This document shows, piece by piece, positions 1 through 14,328 of a stretch of DNA of 64,000 bases. The DNA lies in contig CM041465.1 of NCBI GenBank assembly GCA_023213395.1, positions 59,155,741 to 59,219,740 of the forward strand. Reading direction: 5' to 3'. How positions within the stretch are numbered: the first letter of the stretch is position 1; the number at the start of each line of letters is the position of its first letter. The position numbers were made by a program, and so were the translations under genes. A model generated the notes under the pieces. That model worked only from the letters and a program-made list of their open reading frames with translations, was not told the origin of the DNA and ran no database searches. This stretch comes from Cycas panzhihuaensis (Eukaryota; Cycadophyta).

Positions 1-599
1 GATAAGGGGCCATAGTAAGGAGGAGTTAGAAACCATTATAATTGATCCACAAAGAACTCATAACTTCATGGATATTTACACTATACAATAACTATAGTTA
101 ATACCTACAAGAATTCTAAGGTTCCAAGTATGAGTGGACAAGGAAAGGTTGATAGGCCAAAGCATCATAAGAAAAATCAACTTGAATATTACAATAGTTA
201 CATTGAGAGAAGAATTTTTTGTGATGGAAATTTAAGAAATGAATGTTATACTTGGTAGCCAATGGCTAAGGATTATTTGCATCATTTGAGTGGACCTTTG
301 ATAATTATTAATGTGGTTCAAGAAAAATATTTATATTACAAAGTATTATTCCACCTAATACATAGATGGTATTGTTCCATCATATGGAAAAATTAATAAG
401 GAAGAGGTATTTAAAAATCATATTCTCAATTGAATATAGTCCTATAGAGAACTAGGATCCCTGAATATCAGAAATTATAAATAAGTTCAAGGAGTTAGTA
501 GCAATGTTATCACCAAATATTGGAATGGATTACATTATTAAGTTGGATCATTTAACCATTCTCATCATGATTAGGCTATGATACCTTGGCCATCATAAT
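1..599. other. Unassigned AT-rich sequence before gypsy pol
   Basis: No frame gives a recognisable domain. Its position directly upstream of an RT on the + strand suggests the decayed gag/protease part of the same gypsy element, but I see no zinc knuckle and no protease motif, so this is inference only. Confidence 0.4.
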
Positions 600-3170
600 A
601 ATAAGTTTGTGAGGCTAGTCTAATTTTTTTTAGAATTAGGAATTATAACACCTAACAAAATCCCTTTTACAGTCTAATCATCTTCATAAGAAAGAATGAT
701 GGGTAATTTCAAATGTGCATTGACTATTTAGTTTTGAATAATGCTATTATTAAGAATAGATTCATAATTCTAAGGGTTGAGGAATTATTATATGAACTCT
801 ATTAGTCACCATATTTCATAAAGATTGAATTTTATTTGGCCTATTATCAATTCTAGATATCAGCAAAAGACATTTCCAAATTAACATTCTACAACCATGA
901 AGTTCATTATGAACTTAAGGTCATGCCATTTGGGTTTACTAATGCACTAGTTAACTTCCAAAGTAGGATGAACAAGGTATTAACTTATTTTTTATGAAAA
1001 ATAGCTTTGGTTTTATTTCGTGATGTTTTATAGTAAGAAGGAACATTTACATTAGGTTGATATGGTATTATCAATCTTGAAAGAGAATTACCTTTTATCT
1101 AAAAGGTCAAAATACATTTTGGTAAGGAGAAGGTGGAACATTAGCCATAATTTTTAGCAAAAGGGGTTAAGGTGAATCCTGTGAGGTGATTGTAAAATGG
1201 CCAACACCTAAAAATATCATCAAATTAGTTTTTTTTTTGGGATTTATTTGATAGTATAGAAGGTTTGCAAGGAGTTATACTTAATTAGATTCTATATTGA
1301 TTAGATTGTTAAAGAGGGATTTATTTTATTATAATTAGTAAGTAGATGACCATATTAATCACTTTAAGAAGATTATGGTAATAGTACTTATGTTGGTAGT
1401 GCTATACTTTTTGAAATAATTTATATTAGAATGCGATGCCTTACATATAGGGCTAGGGACCATTCTAATGCAACTGATGAGTATTAGAATTTTAGAATAG
1501 TCAATGCAAATTAACTTATGATAAGGAATTATTAACCATCATACATGTCCTTTATAATTAGATGTAATTCCTCCTAACTATTTGGTTTGTTGCCAGAACT
1601 AACCATAATATCCTACAATACTTTTGAAGCAATAAGGACCATATTTGGAGCAAAAGAAATGGGTTAGCAAAATCTATTATTTTGACTTTAAAATAAACTA
1701 TAAGAAGGGGAAGCTTAATGTAGTTATTGATGCATTATTTCACAAAGATTGTAATTATTTATCTTTACACTATTATAATGATCACTCCTAGTTGGATCAT
1801 TGACATCCATGCTAAATATATCAAAGAGCACTACACATAAAAACTGATATTATGCATATATTAAGGAACCTTAGAGAAGTATAGATAGAGAAATGATATT
1901 ATCTAATATAAGAGGAGGATCTTCCTCTAATCTAACTTCAAATTTTATAATTAAGTATTAAAAGAGGGATATTTTGTATCAATAGAAGGACATATCAAAT
2001 TCTTCAAGGCATATATAAAGATTAGGCAATTCTTCCTTTTAAGTGGATATAGAAGGACTTATAAAAACATATAGTAGAGTATTTGTCAAGGACACAAATA
2101 CAAAAGCATCTAATCAATAGGTTTCTTGGATTTCATAAAAAAATTTCCAAAATATAAAGCCAATGATTGCATATATTATAGAGGATAGGCTTACTAAATT
2201 TACTCACTTAATGATAATGAAATCCATCTACAAGGTGCTCTAGATTGTGGAAAGGTTTATGAAGGGGGTTTATCATCTCCATGGTCTACCTAAGTCTCTC
2301 ATTAATGACAATGCCTCAAAATTCATGAGCCACATTTCCCATGAATTATTTACATAAGCACCATATTATTTATGAGTACAAGTTATTACCCATAAACAAA
2401 TGGGCAAAATAAGGTGGTAAACAAATGTTTAGAAGGATCTCTATGATGCTTTACCTTTAGCAAATAATTAATTAGTCAAATATCTATATTTGTTGAAATC
2501 ATAGCATAATACCACCTGCCATATTGTCCTAAGGATGCCATTCAAGGCATCATATTGATCCAAATTGGTCTAGATTAAGGATTGTGCATGGACAAGCTCA
2601 AAAGTTTCAACAATACAAAACCACTTATAAGAGTTATAAGAGACACTGAGGAGTTTCAAAGAATATTTGGAGGAGTCCCAAAATTAAATGAAGTAACTGA
2701 CAAATAAATAAAGACAAAATGATAATTTGAAATTAGAGGCTTTGTGTATATGAGATTATAAACTTATAAATAAGTATTCTTAATAAGGATAAGAAAGGAG
2801 TAACTTAGTTTAGTATATTATGGGCCATACTAAATTAAACATCTAGTAAGAGAAGTAGTCTATACCCAAGTATTACCATAGAAATCTTAGATATACTATG
2901 TTTTATGTATGTTGCTTAAAGAAGGAACTAAGAGATACATTATGGCCCAAAGTCAGATTCCAATCCTAAATGAAAAAGGGAAGTTTAGTTTCCTTCTAGA
3001 AGCCAATGCAGTAGAATGAGAGAAACATTTACTCTCTAAATTATTAAGAAGTAATTCATGAGTGGAAATAGTTATTCTTAAAAGATGCTTCTTGGGGAGT
3101 TATAGGCTATCCTACAAAAGTGTTTAAATTTGAAGACCTGATGCTTTATGAATAAATCATCTTAAGAAGA
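600..3170 (+). pseudogene. Ty3/gypsy pol remnant (RT, RNase H, integrase, chromodomain-like end)
   Basis: Polyprotein remnant of a Ty3/gypsy LTR retrotransposon. Three-frame reading gives domains in the normal order. RT starts near 610 with ELGIITPNKIPF, continues with NNAIIKNRF (about 740), and reaches the very clear HYELKVMPFGFTNA (about 905-950). A decayed catalytic block (about 1000-1030) and EEHL-like and SK.ILV segments follow. RNase H is seen at about 1425-1475 as LECDALHIGLGTILMQ. The integrase core lies at about 2120-2400, with DCIYII.DRLTKFTHL, HGLPKSLINDN and a Q.NGQN.VVNKCLEGS-like segment. The end at about 3060-3150 (EW..LFLKDASWGVI...FEDLML) resembles the chromodomain-type C-terminus of chromoviruses. 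The frame shifts repeatedly and carries many TAG/TAA codons, so it is long dead. No LTR or primer site was found for it. Confidence 0.85.
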
Positions 3171-3520
3171 GATGACATGTAATGAGCCAAATTTTAAAAT
3201 GGATCAATTATAATAATCATTTATTAAATTTGTTACATTAGTAAGATTATTTTATTAGTTGGATACCATTTGTTTATTGTCATTTAACATGGATATTATA
3301 AGTTTCATACCTTTCACTAGTTGGCCATAAGTTAGGTTTAGGAAGTGGTGATCCGAGGGGAATTTTATTTAACTCTAATACTTGTAATTGGCATCTACAA
3401 AAGTAATTATTTTAGTAATTGACTTCAAACCATGGAATTTATCCTCTTGTAGTCATCCTTATAGTAATTCAATGGTGAAGTGATTAGGTTTTGTCAATAT
3501 TATCCTTTGTTTCAAGGATC
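3171..3520. other. No gene seen
   Basis: AT-rich sequence between the gypsy pol end and the first microsatellite-bearing duplication. It could hold the 3' end of the gypsy element, but no polypurine tract or LTR boundary is convincing. Confidence 0.4.
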
Positions 3521-3557
3521 CCATGTTGTCATTTGGACTAAATATGCATTAGCAATG

Positions 3558-3560
<3 letters not shown>

Positions 3561-3634
<74 letters not shown>

Positions 3635-3690
3635 ATATCTATATATATCTATATCTATATATCTATATCTATATAGATATAAATATATAT
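3561..3690. repeat. (TA)n with (TATC)-like interruptions
   Basis: About 70 bp of pure AT dinucleotides grade into TATC/TATAGA-type interruptions. It is the microsatellite of duplication copy A. Confidence 0.95.
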
Positions 3691-3935
3691 ACATACCTTT
3701 TTCTTAGATCATGGTTCATTACCATTGCCTCACTTGCATGACTTATTTTATGAAAATTTTCACAAGGAATTTTTGCACTATTACCTTTATACCTATCATT
3801 TTCTAAAGCTTTCTTTTTCATGTAGCTCATTATCACCTTGACATTTATCAATTTTCTAATTCTATTTTTTCATTTGTAATAGATATTTTGCATACACCCA
3901 TGTTGTCATTTGGACTAAATATGCATTAGCAATGC

Positions 3936-3943
3936 TTCTCTCT

Positions 3944-4006
<63 letters not shown>
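3936..4006. repeat. (CT)n(CA)n microsatellite
   Basis: A short CT run followed by about 28 CA dinucleotides. It occupies the same position in copy B that (TA)n holds in copy A. Confidence 0.95.
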
Positions 4007-4009
<3 letters not shown>

Positions 4010-4210
4010 CTTTTTCCTTAGATCATGGTTCATTACCATTGCCTCACTTGCATGACTTATTTTATGAAAAATTTCACAAGGAATTTTTGCACTATTACCA
4101 TTATACTTATCATTTTCTAAAGCTTTCCTTTTCATGTAGCTTATTATCACCTTGACATTTATCAATTTTCTAATTCTATTTTTTTATTTGTAATAGATAT
4201 TTTGCATACA

Positions 4211-4713
4211 TGAAATTATATGGATGCACTTGGATTATTCTCTTCTTCTTTTTAAAAGTCTTTTTGAGACTACAAAATCATAAAAGGTTTCATGTTTCTA
4301 TTTTAGAATCCAAGAGTCTGTTTTTAAAAAATTACAATAGGGATTAGTTTCTATGCATGATTTTATAGGCTTTTACAAATGTCTTCAAAATCAGTTCTAT
4401 TTTATAACTAGTAAGAAGACACTAGTTTCTACTTTACATAAATTTTCTTGGTCTAAAATGGGTGTATTTGATGTACACCCTTCCCATTTTCAAGTGTAGA
4501 GCATATAAGTCAACATATATGGTAATACATATCTTTCTAGGATGTGTTTTAAATATTTGCTAGTCCTTTGATACATTAAGTTAATTTATGTTTAAAATTG
4601 TTAATAATCTTGTGAACAACCTAATTCTAAGAAATACATCACTATATAGTTATGATTTTTTTTATATGCTTATAATATGAGTTGTTTTATATTGTTCATT
4701 GTTTGCCTTTTCT
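4211..4713. other. No gene seen; AT-rich, possibly intronic
   Basis: No coding or retroelement signal. It ends in a pyrimidine-rich stretch and TCTAG, a plausible 3' splice site for the exon-like ORF that follows. Confidence 0.4.
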
Positions 4714-4715
4714 AG

Positions 4716-4931
4716 GTGGGAGATACTGATTTGGCCTCAAGACTTGCAAGGTCACGTTTACAGAATCTTGGAATTCGGGATAGTAGTCCCACTTCTATAA
4801 GGAGTACTTCATATTCTGATTGTAGTAGTATTGCTTCTAAAAGCACGGTCGGTTTTGATCTTGATGGGCCTACAAGTGATTTATTAAAAGGTGCTCTACA
4901 AAGTGCTGGATTGGATGTAGGGAGATACTAA
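4716..4931 (+). CDS. Possible host exon, serine-rich, unidentified protein
   Basis: An open stretch of 71 codons that begins with GTG, not ATG, directly after TTTTCTAG, so it fits an exon entered through a 3' splice site at 4714-4715. The translation starts VGDTDLASRLARSRLQNLGI. It has a serine-rich middle (SSPTSIRSTSYSDCSSIASK) and ends with DLLKGALQSAGLDVGRY and TAA. It differs from its surroundings: no decay-type stop codons, balanced codon use and a biased, non-retroelement composition. A GTAGGG near the end (about 4917) could be a 5' splice site, making it internal. If terminal, the 3' UTR would follow and AATAAA near 5530 could serve as its poly(A) signal. I do not recognise the family. 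It could also be a retro-copied fragment or a chance ORF. No ATG, promoter or neighbouring exon was found. Confidence 0.35.
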   Translation: MGDTDLASRLARSRLQNLGIRDSSPTSIRSTSYSDCSSIASKSTVGFDLDGPTSDLLKGALQSAGLDVGRY

Positions 4932-6818
4932 TGTGGCCTTAACTCTTACAGAAGCACACTTGCAAATGCTGGGACTTTAGTGCTTGCCAATTCCTTCAAA
5001 GATGAATAGTCCTCATTTCCAACTTATGGAAATTATTCTCTTGTAAGCAAGTGCATAGGCTATTGATCAAATGTATGACCATAGGTCATTTGGTAATGAG
5101 CAGTCTATAATATAATGGATTGGACCTATCTTCAAAGGAAGGTATGTTTCCAAGAATCTATATACACCTCTTCACAAATGAAACCCAGTTAGATTGGTTA
5201 AGTATTCCAATAGAGATGTTGGAATGTTGTATTTGGTTGTGGTGCATACATGGAGGACTTACTTTTTAAGTTGTATGCTAGAAGACGGTGTTTCTTCATC
5301 CTATATATATATTTTGGAAGATTGTTAAGATGCATAGCATTAGGGAAGGTGAGATCCATTTGTTGGATTCTTGGAATTCTCTATTGCCACAATAGTTTCA
5401 ACTTTTGAGTAGCCATTATTTACCCAGAAGTATGTGTAAAATTGTCAAAGGGTTGTAAATTTAGTTATTCTTATTCATTGACAAGATTTGTAAATATTAT
5501 TAAATTTGTAGGATATGAGTAGTTTAAAATAAACATTGCACATTCTTATGAAAGTTTTATTTTCTTTTTTGTTATTATTTCTATAATATCATATTTTGGT
5601 ATGCTTTTGTTATGCATAGACACCCTTTGCATATACCTTTCTAATAATAGAATTGTAGGAAAAGTATATTTTATAACCAACATCATGGGTTCTTAAAATA
5701 TTTTTGATGTATCACTTTGTTAATATGATAATTACTATTGTGTTTTCAATTACCTTGACTTTGTATTTTTAATTAGAATTTATGTAGGAACATTCAAATA
5801 TAGGAAAATTAAAATGTCTTTGATTCTAATATTAAAATCCTTTAATTCCTCCCCTTCTATTATTCAATTTTCCATATGGGGTGTACTTTAGTACAAAGAA
5901 TGCATTATTGTTTTTCCTCATAATACAAAGACTGTTAAAAATGAATGGATCTATAAAAGGAACTATCATTGGGAATTATTTTAATCTCAAATCATATAAT
6001 TTTTCTTAATTTGTAGATGCACACAACATTTGATACTCAAGCTTTGGAACTAACTATTATGAACTTCATTTTAAAAATGTAGTTATATTAAAGAGGTGCA
6101 ACCATTTAGAAAGGACACTTAGTTGTATATAAATATCCACAAGATATTATGAATAATCATCATTCATTTTATTTAATATATTAGTCTATGCACTTACTAT
6201 TATGAATTGAACGATTATTAATTAACATTTAATAAGGTTGTATTAAAAGGTTATGCCTATTTGAAAAAGAATATAATGCACACTAGTATTATATGCATTA
6301 CATTTTAAAATATATCATTCATAAAATTTTATTAAATATTATTTTTGATAATTAGATAACTTTGTATTCTCATGTGTTCTCTTCCCATGTTCATGCATTC
6401 TCCTTGAGTTGTGAACATTGGATCATAACAAGTGGTATTAGATTTGAGATCTAGGTTTGAATCATCTTGGGGGTACAACTCTATGGGGGGTAATGGTTGA
6501 TGTACATGAACATTATTCAAGGTTTGTTTGATAAATAAATACTCGTAGGGAAACTATTCATCTTAGGAGGAGGTAATATGCACTTATAAGTGTGCTAGCA
6601 CTACTAAACTAGTCTTTTGGTGTAATTGTTCATTATAAATGGTATCCTACTATTAAATAGAAAACTTAGTATGAAAGGGACACTTAGGGTTGTGTTCTAA
6701 TTATTTTTATTACAAGTAAGGATTGAAGTTGAGGAAGAACTAGAACCAACTAATAAGAAATATTTCAAAAGTATGAAAACATCTTTTAAGAACTTCCATC
6801 AAAATTATTACCCCATAG
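4932..6818. other. No gene seen
   Basis: About 1.9 kb of AT-rich sequence with only short ORFs. The first few hundred bases could be a 3' UTR of the exon-like ORF. Nothing resembles gag, pol, an LTR end or an RNA gene. Confidence 0.4.
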
Positions 6819-7100
6819 AGGAATGGAGCATATAGTTTAGTTGGAATGCAAGACCAACCTAATCATTATTAGACCTTACAATCATCCCCACCACTATAAG
6901 ATAGAGATTGAGAAAATAGTGCAAGAACTACTAGATTTAGGAGTAATAGTTCATTGTAAAAAATAATTTATAACACCAACTATATTAGTTAGAAGAAAGG
7001 ATGACTCTTTTAGAATTGTGTTAATTATTAGGCCTTAATTAAGATCATAATAAAAAATTGATTTCTAATTCCTAGAATAGGTGAATTGTTAGATGGGTCG
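6819..7100 (+). pseudogene. Ty3/gypsy RT N-terminal fragment
   Basis: Short fragment of gypsy reverse transcriptase. The + strand reads HRGME.HTI.LE (about 6815), IIIRPYNHPHHYKIEIEKIV (about 6865-6925), QELLDLGVIVHCKK and then PTILVRRKDDSFRIVL, the classic start of a gypsy RT palm-finger region. It ends near RIGELLD at about 7095 where RT should continue; the following sequence is non-coding AT-rich DNA. It is not continuous with the pol at 600-3170, which has its own RT. TAG/TAA codons interrupt it. Probably a truncated or deleted separate copy. Confidence 0.8.
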
Positions 7101-7520
7101 AGTAATTCACTAAGAGGAATATATATATAAAGAATTTAACATTCATATATTACTTTTATATATTGTTTCTAATCAAATGACTAAGAATCTATAGAACTAA
7201 TGTAATGCAATTAAAATCAAAGGAAAAATGCAAGCATTATAATGTATATGTAGAATAACAACAAATATTCAAAGATGAAACTCAAAGTATATCATATCAT
7301 TCTATTTATATAATTCAAAAACTCTATTCTCGCATACATGCAATCATAGTAATTGAGTGTCTAATAAGAAAACGTGCATGTGAAATTTAATTGTTCTATG
7401 ACTAATTTATGTTATTTTTCTATTTTAGCTCAATTAATTGTTTTATGACTAATTTATGTTATTTTTCTATTTCAAGTTAAATATCATTAATTAAGTAATT
7501 ATTAATCAAACTTATATTAT

Positions 7521-7562
<42 letters not shown>
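7521..7562. repeat. (CA)n microsatellite
   Basis: Uninterrupted CA dinucleotides, about 21 units. Confidence 0.95.
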
Positions 7563-7567
<5 letters not shown>

Positions 7568-7844
7568 AGATAATTACAACTTCTTAATAATTCCATTTAA
7601 GAAAAAGCTAAGTCATGGATGTAAACATAACCTCCATCAAGTTTAATGGTTTGGTTCTTTTTAACACTTCCACTTAGTGAAGATTAAGCTTAATGTTTAT
7701 TGTTGTTTTAGCACATTATGTGATTTAATTTACTCCCATAAACGTTTTATGCTTTTCATGCATCTCACTCAAAACTCCCATAATGAGAATATCTACAACC
7801 ATATCATCGATACTATAGAAAATAAGGCTAATATCTCCTAACTC

Positions 7845-7845
<1 letters not shown>

Positions 7846-7916
<71 letters not shown>

Positions 7917-7917
7917 T
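7846..7917. repeat. (CT)n microsatellite
   Basis: About 36 CT units with one TTT interruption near the right end. An ORF of alternating Arg/Glu on the other strand is an artefact of this tract. Confidence 0.95.
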
Positions 7918-8111
7918 ACACACATATACATACATAATGTTATGTTGTATATCAATGTGTTTTAACTTGGAATGATAAGTGGTGTTCTTTGCTAAAGCAA
8001 TAGAACTTTACCTTTCTCTTAGAATAGTCATTTGTACTTATTGTATGAATCTAATTTTCTTTAATAAATTTCTAAGATAATTGATTCATTTGTTGTTAAG
8101 GTTACTATCAC

Positions 8112-8365
8112 ATAGTTAGTTTTTATGGATGATAATGTAATTATGGGTTATTTCTTACTATTCTAATTTATAACACTACTAAACAAGTTATGTATATATC
8201 TTGTTATCAATCTTCTACTATTGAGATCTCCCCAATTTATAGTTAGTTTCTATGGATGATAATGTAATTATGGGTTATTTATTACTATTCTAATTTATAA
8301 CACTACTAAACAAGTTATGTATATGTCTTGTTATCAATCTTCTACTATTGAGATCTCCCCAATTT
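8112..8365. repeat. 127-bp tandem duplication
   Basis: Two adjacent 127-bp copies (8112-8238 and 8239-8365), each starting ATAGTTAGTTT and ending CTCCCCAATTT. I count about three differences between them, so the duplication is recent compared with the heavily decayed elements around it. No coding content. Confidence 0.9.
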
Positions 8366-8599
8366 GTATTTAAAAAAATGATTAAAAAATACAAACTTGG
8401 GCTCTCACTATTTCCATTATAACATATTCCATAATCAAATATTCTTTTCAAGTTCCTAAAGATATTTTCTATTACTATTTAATATTGTTACATTTATTGA
8501 TTTAATATTCCAATTTTATAACTACTATCAAGTTTGATACAAACCATATCATGCATTAAACATCCTACTAAAATCTTATATAGAACTAACTCTATAGTT

Positions 8600-11420
<2,821 letters not shown>

Positions 11421-11971
11421 TAATGTTTTAAAGCTTCTTATAATATATAACTTCGAGAGGTCAATGAGACCCATGTGGCTTGACTTAGGACCTAAGGTTA
11501 GAGGATGAAGCTAATGAAGGAAGGCCTAATGACTCTTCTTGGGAAAATTTATACCTCGTGGGTGTGGATGCAAGTGTGAAGGACATACAAAAAAAGGATG
11601 CCATATTCTGAAGAAGAAAAGGGATAGATTATTACATGACCACTCTTCACTAGCTAGAAATAGTTAATCTAACCTTATGATAAGGAGACTTTGATGGTTG
11701 GTGTTATCCAATAACGTTTATGCATGGGTTGCTTATGTCTGTCAATAGAAATTAAGGTCATTTTTCTCACTAATAGTATCTTGTGTAAAGGGTCCTCTCA
11801 TTCTTATTTAAGATCCACTTATTATAAAGGGAAGGTTATTGAGTCTTTTTATTTTTTATATGTTGTACTTTAGTACCCCCATCTCAATGTTCTTTTGGTA
11901 CTCTTCTTTGTAATTTATTTCACTAAAACCTAGCCCTTAATTGATCCTCATTACCTTTAGCAAGTTTCTTA
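11421..11971. other. No gene seen between copia RT and the Tat-like LTR
   Basis: Decayed sequence upstream, in - strand sense, of the copia RT start. It may hold the integrase-RT linker of that copia copy, but no motif is clear. Confidence 0.4.
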
Positions 11972-14212
11972 TGATACTTTTACTTGATATGATTGATAGA
12001 TATTTGTTTTATGTGTATTAGGCCATGTTTTGATGAAATATAATCATGAATTTTATTGGATGATGATGATGTATTATATGCTCTCTCACCTATTGATGAG
12101 TGATAACTATGGGTCTAAATCTCCCTTCCATAATAATTCTAATTTATTTTTGTTCTTTAAAACATCTATTTGTTTTATTCTTTTATCTTGATTTCACCCT
12201 TTTAAATTATCTTATTATTATTTTTGGGCTTATACTTATAGTTTTCATCCTCTTTGGGCTATTTTTCTCATTGAATATGTCATTTGTATTTAAATTTTTT
12301 AATAAAAAATTAGTTTTTTTTTAACTTTTTAATGAGTTAATTTTAACTCTTATTTCATTATATTTTTGGTCCTACCAAAAATATGATCAATCGTATTTTA
12401 TGAAGGCCACATTTTTCGTTATTCATAAAATGCGACCAGTCACATTTTTGATTGTCATGCATGCAATATTTTTTTTTAGCATATTAGTTTTGCATGCCAC
12501 CACCTAGATTTAATTGAAACCTACCTCTTTCATGCCTAAAACCTTTGGAAATCCTAGTATACTATATGATTCATGAATTGACAAGTTAAAGATCAAGCTT
12601 TGTGGGATACTTCTTGAGATTTTAAGAGATTTCTTTGCCACTATTTGGAGAACTATTTTTAAAGAAAAAGTGAAGCCCAAGGGAGAAAATTTGAAGCTTT
12701 ATTTGCTAACTTGTTGCTACACAAATTTCATTGGTTAATGATTCTAAAGTATATGTTTTGTCACAAAAAATTTATCTTCAAACTTCTCTTTCCCAGTAAG
12801 ATCTTTTCTTTCTAGTTTCTTGCAATTCTGTTATTCTTTTAATGACTATTTATAATTAGAATAGTTCCTATCTTCTTGCTGATATATGAGATACTTTTAT
12901 TGATAATTTTTCCTTGGAAAACTTGGTTGAAAGTTTAGCCCTTTATGGGAAGATAAGGGGTAGAATATTGTGGAGAATGATCATCTCTTTACTATAAAAA
13001 TAACTACTCTCTCCTATTACTTTTTAGTTGTCTAAGTCCCCAAGAGATCTAGTTTTACCTTTGTTTATCTATGGTTGTTGTTGAGCTAGTTGTTCATGTA
13101 TTTCTTATTTTCTCCTTATTGGTTTTAAAGGAAAACTTGAAGAGGTTTGATTGCATGAAAGAGAGAAGGTCATTCTAAGGTAGAAATCCATCAATAGATT
13201 AGAGATTACATAAAATTACTAGTGTTATCTTATTTGACTTCATTCTCTTCATTTCTTCATCACTAAGGAAAGAACTTTGAATGTATAAATGATATATTTA
13301 TGTAGTGATCAAATTCCATGAGATTCAAGGATCCTATGGGTGTCTAAAAGACTTTATTTGTGATAGAGTCTCTCTATTTTTCTAGTTTATTGTTTGCTTA
13401 TAAATGGTGATTTGATTATGGTTAATTGCATATAATATTTGTGGTTTGAATATCATTCATAATAACAGAAATATATCTTTGAGATCTCTTACTTTCTTTT
13501 GAATTCATTCTCTAAGGAATAAAATAACATATAATTAAGATAAAGAGCCTTATAAAACTGTTGCATGTTATTTGGTCTTTCATCAAATTATATATGTAGT
13601 TGCATGTTATGCTAGTTGTATTTCACATTAGATATTCTCATTAAAATGGTATGCTTTGTATTTAGAGAAAATAACTTCTCTTTTATTCTTAGTGTGTTTT
13701 TATTTCATAAGTAGAAATGAAAAGAAAAATTACATGTGTAGTTAGTTCTCTTACTTGTTTGTTGAAAAGAAGGTGGATAGAACTTGTAGTTTTATTTTTT
13801 ATTTTTTTGATTGCATTGTATTTGAAAATATATATAAAAAAAGAGACAACCTTTCCATCACTTAACTCTTATTCTTTCATTTTAGTAAAACTTAATAGGT
13901 TGAAAGAATAAGAGGAAAAGAGTCCCTAGGAAGGACATAAGATATATTATTAGCATAATCTCAAACTTAGAACACCTCCATCTGATTATGTAGGCTAGTG
14001 GATTCAACCATCCTCTTTTACATCCTAGCATTTCATTACTTCATTTATATCTTAGTTAAATGACATAACCAGGTGGAGACTCTTTCTTAGGAGTCGAAAA
14101 AGGTGGTCCCTTAGGTTCCTTTAGGCTTCTTGTCTCTTAGCTTAGACTTACAACATAGGAAACATACCTCTAGTTAGGAGATACTTGGTCTAGGTCCAAC
14201 TAAAACATGCCA
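11972..14212 (+). mobile_element. 5' LTR of Tat-like gypsy element, copy 1
   Basis: Starts TGATACTTTTACTTGATATG and ends ...ACATGCCA, just before a primer-binding site, giving an LTR of about 2.24 kb. The boundaries are supported by a second copy (42094-44337) that is alignable along its whole length, starts at the same TGATACT and ends at the matching CATGTCA. The ORFs at 12100 and 13717 within it are chance frames. Confidence 0.75.
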
Positions 14213-14218
14213 TCTTTC

Positions 14219-14236
14219 TGGTGACCATACTAGTGA
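14219..14236 (+). promoter_or_regulatory. Primer-binding site, Tat-like element copy 1
   Basis: TGGTGACCATACTAGTGA sits 6 bp after the LTR end. It resembles a decayed TGGCGACC...CTGGGGA primer site of plant gypsy elements; C-to-T and G-to-A changes explain the differences. The equivalent site in copy 2 begins at 44344. Confidence 0.6.
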
Positions 14237-14328
14237 TTACCATTTGTTTTCTTGTTTAAGTGATGGAAACTACAACACCCACCCCAAGGCAATCATTGAG
14301 ACTTTAGAGTCTACCACCTAACTTTCAA

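Larger units (their letters stand above)
3521..4210. repeat. Tandem duplication, two copies with different microsatellites
   Basis: Copy A is 3521-3897 and copy B is 3898-4210. Both begin CCATGTTGTCATTTGGACTA and run into AATATGCATTAGCAATGCTT. Both then carry a simple repeat, followed by about 200 nearly identical bases that end TTTTGCATACA. Copy A holds a (TA)n/(TATC)n tract and copy B a (CT)n(CA)n tract in exactly the same place. Flanking identity is high by eye, with only scattered substitutions. The short translated ORFs here are not genes. Confidence 0.9.
7101..8111. other. Non-coding, two microsatellites
   Basis: AT-rich intergenic sequence with no protein signal. It carries a CA tract and a CT tract listed separately. 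Confidence 0.5.

Noticed and set aside
7725-7955. ORF with an Arg/Glu alternating run
   Set aside because: Translation of the (CT)n microsatellite on the other strand; flanks have no coding signal.
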